A DNA stretch of 11,184 nucleotides. Origin: Pseudomonadota bacterium (GTDB lineage: Bacteria; Pseudomonadota; Zetaproteobacteria; Mariprofundales; Mariprofundaceae). The first letter of the stretch is position 1; the number at the start of each line of letters is the position of its first letter. A model generated the notes under the pieces. The model searched no databases and was not told where the DNA came from. It saw nothing but the letters and a program-made list of their open reading frames with translations. The stretch is from positions 20,255-31,438 of the forward strand of contig NVTQ01000004.1 of NCBI GenBank assembly GCA_002401635.1, given 5' to 3'. Positions 4,975 through 11,184 of the stretch are shown here, piece after piece. Position numbers and translations under genes: made by a program.

Positions 4975-6255
4975 TTAAACAATCATACCTGCACCAACCG
5001 TATTGTTGGTAAAGCTATCAATAATGATAAAGCTGCCTGTGGTACGGTTATCAGCATACTTATCGTAATGAAGCGGTTGTTGTAGCTTGAAGGTGACCTG
5101 ACCAATCTCATTCATCGCCAATTCATCCGCAGCATCATGTGCCAAGGTATGAATATCGGTTTTGAAGTTAATTTCAGAAACCATGGCTTTAATCTGACTT
5201 GCGGCATGTTTGATGATGTATTTTTTGCGATTTTCCAATGGTTCATCACCAATCCAACACACATTGGCAGTCAATGCTTTGGTATCGGAATCTTCCTCAC
5301 CCACATGCATCAACATATCACCGCGCGAAACATCAATTTCATCATTCAACGTAATCGTAATACTTTGCGGTGCAAATGCTTCTTCAAGATTGCCATCAAA
5401 GGTCACAATTTCTTTCACCGTTGATGTTTTACCCGATGGTTTGACGACAATTTCATCACCCACTTTCACTGTTCCCGAAGCAATCGTACCCATAAAACCG
5501 CGATAATCTGGCAAATCGGCTGTTTGCGGGCGATTCAATAGTTGCACAGGCATGCGGAATGGTTTGCTATCCAAATCATCCAAAACAGACATCGATTCAA
5601 GTGTTTCGAGCAATGTTTCGCCTTGATACCAGCCCATATTATCGCCACGCACCGATACCATATCACCTGTCAGCGCAGACATTGGAATACAAATTAAATC
5701 TTTCACACCTTGTTTGGCACAGTATTCAGCCATTTCAGCCTTAATTTTTTCATAGGTGGCTTGATCATGGTCAACCAAATCCATTTTATTCACCGCAACA
5801 ATCAAGTGCGGGATACCCAGCAAGCCTAAAATATGGGTATGACGTTTGGTTTGTGCCAATACACCATGACGCGCATCAATCAAAATAATTGCGGCATTGG
5901 CAGTGGAAGAACCTGTCACCATATTACGTGTGTATTGCTCATGGCCAGGGCAATCTGCCATGATGAATTTGCGTTTCGGTGTGGCAAAATAACGGTAAGC
6001 CACATCAATGGTGATGCCTTGCTCACGCTCGGCTGATAAACCATCGGTCAACATTGCCAAATCAATTTCAGCAGCCGAAGATACTTTTACAGTACCCTTC
6101 TTTTTACGTACAGCCATCAACTGATCTTCAAATGCGCCCTTGGTATCCACTAGAAGGCGACCAATCAAGGTAGATTTACCATCATCGACACTGCCCACTG
6201 TTACCAAACGTAATAGTTCGATTTCTTTTGTTAGTTCAAAATTAAATTCAGTCAT
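4975..6255 (-). CDS. cysN: Sulfate adenylyltransferase subunit 1 (GTPase)
   Basis: 426 residues. It is the GTPase subunit that drives ATP sulfurylase (sulfate + ATP to APS) in complex with CysD in the cytoplasm. The GTP-binding motifs are complete: G1 GSVDDGKS (21-28), REQGIT (77-82), G3 DCPGH (101-105) and G4 NKMD (156-159). EF-Tu-like beta-barrel domains follow (from about 230, PFRMPVQ...DYRGFMGTIASGTVKVGDEI). No APS kinase (CysC) domain is attached at the C-terminus. AAAGGTG precedes the ATG. It is the last gene of the operon, 109 bp after cysD; most of that gap is a palindromic repeat. Confidence 0.97.
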   Translation of the reverse strand: MTEFNFELTKEIELLRLVTVGSVDDGKSTLIGRLLVDTKGAFEDQLMAVRKKKGTVKVSSAAEIDLAMLTDGLSAEREQGITIDVAYRYFATPKRKFIMADCPGHEQYTRNMVTGSSTANAAIILIDARHGVLAQTKRHTHILGLLGIPHLIVAVNKMDLVDHDQATYEKIKAEMAEYCAKQGVKDLICIPMSALTGDMVSVRGDNMGWYQGETLLETLESMSVLDDLDSKPFRMPVQLLNRPQTADLPDYRGFMGTIASGTVKVGDEIVVKPSGKTSTVKEIVTFDGNLEEAFAPQSITITLNDEIDVSRGDMLMHVGEEDSDTKALTANVCWIGDEPLENRKKYIIKHAASQIKAMVSEINFKTDIHTLAHDAADELAMNEIGQVTFKLQQPLHYDKYADNRTTGSFIIIDSFTNNTVGAGMIV

Positions 6256-6276
6256 TTCAACACCTTTAAACCTATA

Positions 6277-6358
6277 TTAGCCACGGATGGACACAGATGA
6301 ACACCGATAAATTAAAATCTACCATCATCTGCGTTCATCCGCGTTCATCTGTGGCTAA
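6277..6358. repeat. 82-bp imperfect palindrome between cysD and cysN
   Basis: The arms start TTAGCCAC (6277-6284) and end GTGGCTAA (6351-6358) and pair over roughly 32 bp with a few mismatches. Each arm is itself a run of three 10-bp units of the form CACNGATNNA (left: 6282-6291, 6292-6301, 6302-6311). Repeats built from 'CAGATGAACACGGATGAA' units occur between genes in many bacteria. The transcript would fold into a long hairpin inside the cysD-cysN mRNA, where it might stabilise the 5' part or change relative expression. Confidence 0.8.
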
Positions 6359-6364
6359 AAAACC

Positions 6365-7273
6365 CTAGAAATAGCCTTCTTTTTTCTTATCTTCCATAGA
6401 ATTGCTGCCATGATCAATAATACGTGTTTCACGCTCTGACCTACGTGCCGCAGCTGCTTCAATCACAATTTCATCCATATTCGTTGCATCAGAGCGCACA
6501 GCACCTGTACATGGGCTACAGCCCAACGTACGGAAACGAGACATAATCATCTTCGGCTCTTCCCCTTCAAGCAATTGATCTTTATTTTCTTCATAATACG
6601 GAATCAACATATTGCCACGTTCAATCATCGGGCGTTCTTTGGCAAAATATAAAGGTACGATTGGAATACCTTCATCTCGAATATAAGACCAAATATCCAT
6701 TTCCGTCCAGTTTGAAATCGGGAATACACGCACCGATTCGCCATCATGGATGCGACCATTATAAATATTCCACAATTCAGGACGTTGATTCTTCGGATCC
6801 CACTGCCCAAACTCATCACGCATAGAAAACACACGTTCTTTGGCGCGAGAGCGCTCTTCATCACGGCGTGCACCACCAAAAGCAGCATCATAACCACCTT
6901 CTTCCAAAGCAGCCAAAAGACCCGATGTTTTCAATGCCCCACAACAGCGTGCCACACCGAACTCTTTGGGGTTCATGCCTTTGGCAATGGCATCTTCATT
7001 CTTTTTGACAATTAAATCGGCACCGATTTCTTCACAGAAGGCATCGCGAAAATCATACATTTCTTTAAATTTAAAGCCTGTATCCACATGCAATAGTGAA
7101 AAAGGCAAGGGTGCAGGGTAAAATGCCTTGCGCGCCAAATGCACCATCACAGCTGAATCCTTACCCACAGAATACAACATCACAGGATTACGAAATTCCG
7201 CCACCACTTCACGAATAATGTGAATAGATTCGGCTTCCAAAGCCTTAAGCTGCGTTAATTTATGTTCTGACAT
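6365..7273 (-). CDS. cysD: Sulfate adenylyltransferase subunit 2
   Basis: 302 residues, the same length as E. coli CysD, if started at the ATG at 7271-7273. That start is preferred because GGAG (7283-7286) lies 9 nt before it and only 3 nt before the alternative ATG at 7279. It belongs to the N-type ATP pyrophosphatase superfamily: the PP-loop SVGKDS is at residues 35-40, followed by [36 protein letters not shown] and [13 protein letters not shown]. With CysN it makes APS from sulfate and ATP. Its ribosome binding site overlaps the cysH stop codon, 12 bp between the genes, so the two are translated from one message. Confidence 0.97.
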   Translation of the reverse strand: MSEHKLTQLKALEAESIHIIREVVAEFRNPVMLYSVGKDSAVMVHLARKAFYPAPLPFSLLHVDTGFKFKEMYDFRDAFCEEIGADLIVKKNEDAIAKGMNPKEFGVARCCGALKTSGLLAALEEGGYDAAFGGARRDEERSRAKERVFSMRDEFGQWDPKNQRPELWNIYNGRIHDGESVRVFPISNWTEMDIWSYIRDEGIPIVPLYFAKERPMIERGNMLIPYYEENKDQLLEGEEPKMIMSRFRTLGCSPCTGAVRSDATNMDEIVIEAAAARRSERETRIIDHGSNSMEDKKKEGYF

Positions 7274-7285
7274 TTTCATAGACTC

Positions 7286-8008
7286 CTAAATTCCATCACC
7301 TGACTCACCTTCACCCTTTGGGGCTTTGAGCGAACTCACATGCAGACCGCACTCTGCCAAAGTATCTTGATTTTCCCACCACCAGCGACCAGCGCGCGGA
7401 TCTTCTCCCATGCTAATTGCCCGCGTACATGGCTCACAGCCAATGGACACATAAAACTCATCATGCAATGTGTTGTATGGCAAATCGTGTTCACGAATAT
7501 ATGCCCATACATCTTTTTCTGTCCAATTGCGCATCGGATTGTACTTTTTCAAACCATACACAGGATCATCTTCTACTGGCGATATTTCAGCACGATTCTT
7601 TGCCTGGTCTTTACGCCGTCCTGTAATCCATGCTTGCATACCATGCAGGGCTTTTTCTAAAGGCTTCACCTTACGAATCTGACAACATAACTTGCGATTT
7701 TCCACAGACTTCAAAAATAAATTCACACCATGCTCATGCACCATGTTTTGTACTGCATTCGAATCAGGAAATAACACATCCAGCACATTGCCATAACGCT
7801 CTCGTATCGCATCCATCAGCGCATATGTGGCTTGCGGCAAACGCCCTGTATCCAATGTTACAATCCGAATATCTAAGTGATTGCGACAAATCAAATCAAT
7901 TAACACCATACCCTGTGAACCCAAGCTACATGAATAAACCAGCTTATCCCCGTGCTGGGCTTTGGCTTCGCGCAACAATGACACTGCCTCATCAATCAAA
8001 AGCTTCAT
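7286..8008 (-). CDS. cysH: Adenylylsulfate (APS) reductase, Fe-S type
   Basis: 240 residues from ATG 8008, with GGAGG 4 nt upstream; the longer in-frame start at 8047 lies inside the preceding gene without support. A modified PP-loop SCSLGSQG (26-33) is followed by the 4Fe-4S ligand pattern Cys108-Cys109 ... Cys191-x2-Cys194 and the C-terminal catalytic cysteine in ECGLH (Cys220). The CC...CxxC set marks APS reductase (APS to sulfite and AMP, thioredoxin-dependent) rather than the cluster-free PAPS reductase. That agrees with the lack of an APS kinase gene in this operon. The start overlaps the previous stop as ATGA, so translation is probably coupled to the radical SAM-transporter gene. Confidence 0.95.
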   Translation of the reverse strand: MKLLIDEAVSLLREAKAQHGDKLVYSCSLGSQGMVLIDLICRNHLDIRIVTLDTGRLPQATYALMDAIRERYGNVLDVLFPDSNAVQNMVHEHGVNLFLKSVENRKLCCQIRKVKPLEKALHGMQAWITGRRKDQAKNRAEISPVEDDPVYGLKKYNPMRNWTEKDVWAYIREHDLPYNTLHDEFYVSIGCEPCTRAISMGEDPRAGRWWWENQDTLAECGLHVSSLKAPKGEGESGDGI

Positions 8009-10638
8009 TGAACCTCCAGTAATGATAATCCAACCACGGGCCACCAATAGGTTGCGACCAGTATAAACAATAAAAACGCCGAGAGCGACAGCACCGCGCC
8101 ATAACGCAGCATGCTTCCACTATTTAGATAACCACTGGCATAAATCATGGCATTGGGTGGCGTGCCCATGGTTAACATAAAAGCAAAACCTGCAATAATA
8201 CCAATCGTTAACGCAACACCTACAGGGTCAAGACCTGCCGCCATGCCAATTGGCATCGCAATCGGCAAAACAATGGCAACAGCGGCAGCATTGCTCACAC
8301 CTTCTGTAAAAAATAACGTCATCAATACCAACAGTGCTACCAGTGCCAAACCCACCATATCACCTGGAATAAGGCTATGCGCCAACCACATAGCAGCACC
8401 TGTATCAGATAGTGCTTTACCAATCGCAATCGCGCCGCCATACATGAGTACAACACTCCAAGACACGTGCTGCTCAATCGCTTTCCATTCCACCAAACGC
8501 AAAGCAAACATCAATACAACAGCAATCAAAGAAATACTTGCCAGTGTATTGGCATGCCCTGCAAGCACCCATGCCAAGACCGTTGCTGACATTAACACTG
8601 CCATCAACCAGCCTTTTATCCCAAGACCACCCAACTCAAGGCGACGCTGAGTAAAGCGTTGACGCACTGCTTGTAAATCCAAAGTTACATATGAAGTCAT
8701 GCGCAACAATAAATACAAAGCAACGGATAACACACCAATCACCAATGGCAATGCCGCTAACGTCCATTGTAAAAATGAAAATGAATGTCCTGTAAGTTCA
8801 CTGCTTAATGCCAAAGCCAAAGGACCTCGCGCACCACCAAGCAATGTGGTTACCCCGCCAATAATTGCACCCCATGCCAATGCAAAAAAGATAGCCTGTG
8901 CATAAACATGACCTTTTTTTAGCCCCAAACTACGTACGATTTCCCAAGCAATCGGCAAAAACAATGCCGCCACAGCATGCTCTGGCATCACACATGCCAT
9001 CAATGCTGGTAACAATAACATCGCACATAAAAGTTGTTTTGGACTATGCGCTACACGATCCAGTATGCCCAAAGCAACACGTTCGGATAAACCGCTTTGC
9101 ATCACACCAGCAACCAGCATAAAAGCACCCAAAATAAAGAAGACTGCGGGGTTACCAAACAAAGCAAACACATTCGATGCGGGCATCACGCCCAGCATGG
9201 GCAACAAAGCCATGCCTAACAACGATGTCACAGCCAAGGGTAACAATTGCGTTACCCACAATACCAAACATAACAAGAAGACAAGTAATGCCTGCCAGCC
9301 TTCAGAACTCAAACCTTCAGGCGCATCGGAAATGGCTCCAACTGCAAATGCCATCACAATCATGAACATCACCACAAAGGGTGCTGCCTGTGCAGCCAAT
9401 AAACGATGGAAAGGTCTATCATCAGTCTTTTCACCTTTTCCAACACGCACATGTCTGCGTAAACCATCCAGCCAACCACCCCAATGTCTGCCAAACGATG
9501 ATATGACCCAACGTTCCGATAAAGCAGGCTGCTCACCATCCAATACGCGACTTTCCATGGGGGTTAATACCCGCCCCATATCACGCAAACGATGGGTCGG
9601 AAGACCCGATGTTTCCAATAAGTGATATTGTAATAACAAGGCATTTTCAACATCATCCAAAGCTGGTATTTTCACATCCTGCAGGGGGGTGCCCGGTAAA
9701 GGTCGAAAAGGAATCAATAAAGGTACAATGCCTTTATCTATCAATGCTTTTAAGCCAGACAAGGTTGATTCCAAAGGCTCTAAACCAACAATCAAATGAC
9801 TCACGACAGCACCTGATCGAAATACTTTATTCGCATGCTCTAAGGCATGCCAAATAGCATCTTGCCCACCTTGCCGCTCTTTGCCTGGACAAATTTCTGC
9901 AAAACGCTTGCCATCAAAGACTTCCAAGTTACAAATGAAAATATCCAAGCCCGCAGCATATAACGCGTCAATCACACTGACATCTTTCGGCGCAACCGTT
10001 TCCAGAGCAATCTGCCTGTGCCCCAAGTGCCTACGTAACAAAGCAATCACGGGAATCAAACGCGACAAACCCACATCATCATTGGGTGTGAAGCCGTTGT
10101 ACAAATAGACTGTATCAACTTCACGTTCATCCAAGGCTGCCAGCACCACTTCGACCAATTCCAAGGCATCACGCAACGGTGGTTGTTCCTCATTGAGCAT
10201 CGAATCAAACTGGCAATAAGCACACGCCTGATCTGGCTGCGCAAAAAAACCACAGCCCATAAACGGCTGTAAAATCAATAATCGATCATGCAGAGAAGCA
10301 AAACTTCCCATGCGCGAACCTTTACGGGTCAATTTGCTATAAAAAGCAGGTGCTTCCACCAATTCAACCGTTTCAGTCTCACCACCACACGACATGACAG
10401 CCATACCATCATCCCCAAGCTTTAAAGAAAAACCACTGGCCTCTGTATAAGGCTGACCAACAGGTACGGAACAAAAATGTCCACTGGGTAAACGCACATC
10501 CAATGTTGATTCTGCACTATTGGATTGCGCCAACCAGCGTGAACTATCAGGCAAACCATCAGGCAATGCCAAACCACGACTCACCAAGGAAAGCTTGGTG
10601 CGCCCGGGGTTGGAAAAAGGATGCAGATCGTCAGTCAT
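8005..10638 (-). CDS. Radical SAM domain fused to SLC13-type anion transporter
   Basis: 877 residues in one uninterrupted frame. Residues 1-395 are soluble. LILQPFMGCGFF...ACAYCQF gives Cys129, Cys139 and Cys142 (C-x9-C-x2-C), the likely 4Fe-4S/SAM site. A TIM-barrel-like series follows: DTVYLYNGFTP, IALETVAPKD, DIFICNLEVFD, EICPGKE, VSHLIVGLEP, LIPFRPLPGTPLQD. The layout recalls the MSMEG_0568-like/biotin synthase-like radical SAM proteins; the substrate is unknown. After a basic linker (391-411) come roughly a dozen hydrophobic segments (415-873) of the SLC13/DASS family, with the conserved FFILGAFMLVAGVMQSGLSER (500-520), EGVSNAAAVAIVLPIA (779-794) and GTPPNAMIYASGY (825-837). Sulfate is the likely cargo because cysH, cysD and cysN follow. 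The ATG abuts the upstream stop (TAA-ATG) and the end overlaps cysH as ATGA. The fold calls are firm; the joint function is inference. Confidence 0.85.
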   Translation of the reverse strand: MTDDLHPFSNPGRTKLSLVSRGLALPDGLPDSSRWLAQSNSAESTLDVRLPSGHFCSVPVGQPYTEASGFSLKLGDDGMAVMSCGGETETVELVEAPAFYSKLTRKGSRMGSFASLHDRLLILQPFMGCGFFAQPDQACAYCQFDSMLNEEQPPLRDALELVEVVLAALDEREVDTVYLYNGFTPNDDVGLSRLIPVIALLRRHLGHRQIALETVAPKDVSVIDALYAAGLDIFICNLEVFDGKRFAEICPGKERQGGQDAIWHALEHANKVFRSGAVVSHLIVGLEPLESTLSGLKALIDKGIVPLLIPFRPLPGTPLQDVKIPALDDVENALLLQYHLLETSGLPTHRLRDMGRVLTPMESRVLDGEQPALSERWVISSFGRHWGGWLDGLRRHVRVGKGEKTDDRPFHRLLAAQAAPFVVMFMIVMAFAVGAISDAPEGLSSEGWQALLVFLLCLVLWVTQLLPLAVTSLLGMALLPMLGVMPASNVFALFGNPAVFFILGAFMLVAGVMQSGLSERVALGILDRVAHSPKQLLCAMLLLPALMACVMPEHAVAALFLPIAWEIVRSLGLKKGHVYAQAIFFALAWGAIIGGVTTLLGGARGPLALALSSELTGHSFSFLQWTLAALPLVIGVLSVALYLLLRMTSYVTLDLQAVRQRFTQRRLELGGLGIKGWLMAVLMSATVLAWVLAGHANTLASISLIAVVLMFALRLVEWKAIEQHVSWSVVLMYGGAIAIGKALSDTGAAMWLAHSLIPGDMVGLALVALLVLMTLFFTEGVSNAAAVAIVLPIAMPIGMAAGLDPVGVALTIGIIAGFAFMLTMGTPPNAMIYASGYLNSGSMLRYGAVLSLSAFLLFILVATYWWPVVGLSLLEVQ

Positions 10639-11184
10639 TTAAATTTGAGAAATTTTCTCTACTACAATACGCCACTGCGTATCAGAAAGTTTTTCTTTTA
10701 CATGCACTTTTTGACCTTGCTCTTCCAAAGATAGCGGCACATTTTCAATCGGTGCGCCATCATCAAGAATCACTTCCAACTGCGAACCAATTGCCATCGT
10801 TGAAAGCTTTATTTTCGTTTTCACAAAGTTCATCGGACATGCCACACCTGACAAATCCAAGCTCACAACATCCGATGCAGATTCGCTTTCAACAACTTCT
10901 TCTGCCGCTTCAGCAGCATCGGGCACAGCTGCAAAACGTTTATCTGCCAAGGCAACCCAAGCACCTTGCACATCTTTAAGTTTGGTTACACCCGCCGCAG
11001 GATCTGCCAAATCAATGCTCATCAATGCACCTTGTACGGCATTAAAATGCTGCATCACTTCCGCATCAGAAGCCACATTACTCATCAATAAAACAAACAC
11101 TTCCGCATCATCTTCAGGGGCTTCGCCATAAGCTACCAAGAAAGCACGTGCAGTAGAGGTTGCAGACCTACGCAAGGCTGTTTG
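10639..11184 (-). CDS. 3' end of a TusA-domain protein, probably the tail of a sulfite reductase fusion
   Basis: The frame runs to the right window edge without a stop; a TTG at 11175 is in frame but has no ribosome binding site, so I read this as the C-terminal 181 residues of a longer gene. The visible part begins with a helical region (ALRRSATSTARAFLVAYGEAPEDDAEVF...) that looks like the HEPN-like extension seen after sulfite/nitrite reductase cores. An acidic linker (AAEAAEEVVESESASD) leads to a TusA/SirA-like domain: LDLSGVACPMNFVKTKIKL, with the family Cys-Pro, then GSQLEVILDDGAPIENVPLSLEEQG. TusA domains carry sulfur as a persulfide on that cysteine. Position at the head of the cysHDN operon fits assimilatory sulfite reduction. 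The TusA call is firm and the sulfite reductase link is inference. Confidence 0.7.
   Translation of the reverse strand, partial: QTALRRSATSTARAFLVAYGEAPEDDAEVFVLLMSNVASDAEVMQHFNAVQGALMSIDLADPAAGVTKLKDVQGAWVALADKRFAAVPDAAEAAEEVVESESASDVVSLDLSGVACPMNFVKTKIKLSTMAIGSQLEVILDDGAPIENVPLSLEEQGQKVHVKEKLSDTQWRIVVEKISQI

Noticed and set aside
6282..6311. Three 10-bp direct units as iterons or a CRISPR fragment
   Set aside because: No spacers, units too short, and the array is one arm of a palindrome with a mirrored opposite arm.
7340..8022. Plus-strand frames opposite cysH
   Set aside because: CysH has all its catalytic motifs and a good ribosome binding site on the minus strand; the plus frames are shadows.
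8147..9625. Long plus-strand open frames (167, 74 and 186 codons) opposite the transporter
   Set aside because: They are antisense shadows of the radical SAM-SLC13 gene: composition is low in hydrophobic blocks and rich in Pro, Asn and Thr, no ribosome binding sites, and the minus frame has clear family motifs.
1..11184. tRNA, rRNA, CRISPR or phage genes
   Set aside because: I looked for cloverleaf ends, rRNA-like blocks, regularly spaced repeats and phage structural genes and saw none.

Overview
The window reads as a bacterial chromosome segment of moderate to low GC. The gene families (APS-type CysH, two-subunit CysDN, trHbII globin, SLC13 carrier, roadblock/LC7 proteins) suit a Pseudomonadota member such as a gamma- or zetaproteobacterium. 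No phylogenetic marker is present, so this is an inference from family content only.

Layout. Positions 1-603 (minus) hold the 5' part of a kinase-fold-like gene cut by the window edge. Positions 604-869 are intergenic and contain a 148-bp IS5-type MITE or IS relic (648-795) with TTAG target duplications. A VOC-domain gene (870-1508, minus) is divergent from two roadblock/LC7-like genes (1623-1982 and 2135-2539, plus), which end at a strong terminator. Facing them on the minus strand are a group II truncated haemoglobin (3567-3962) and a protein that joins a flavohaemoglobin-type globin to a truncated globin (2587-3477), giving three haem-globin domains in 1.4 kb. A YefM/YoeB-type toxin-antitoxin module (4079-4675, plus) follows. 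It has a TGTACA operator, and a 57-bp double-hairpin repeat separates its two genes. The toxin overlaps a small thioredoxin-like [2Fe-2S] ferredoxin gene (4665-4910). A bidirectional terminator (4911-4936) closes this side.

From 4975 to the right end, the minus strand is one tight assimilatory sulfate reduction operon. In transcription order it is: the 3' end of a gene with a TusA domain (probably the tail of a sulfite reductase fusion), a radical SAM-SLC13 transporter fusion, cysH (APS reductase), cysD and cysN. Junctions are TAA-ATG, ATGA and 12 bp; an 82-bp palindromic repeat sits between cysD and cysN. The pathway implied is import of sulfate (SLC13 domain), activation to APS (CysDN), reduction of APS to sulfite (CysH with CC...CxxC) and reduction of sulfite to sulfide (upstream gene). 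No cysC is seen, which fits direct APS reduction.

The most unusual content is the 877-residue radical SAM-SLC13 fusion inside the sulfate operon, followed by the tandem globin fusion and the toxin-antitoxin module that carries a repeat between its genes and has a Lys at the YoeB catalytic Glu position.
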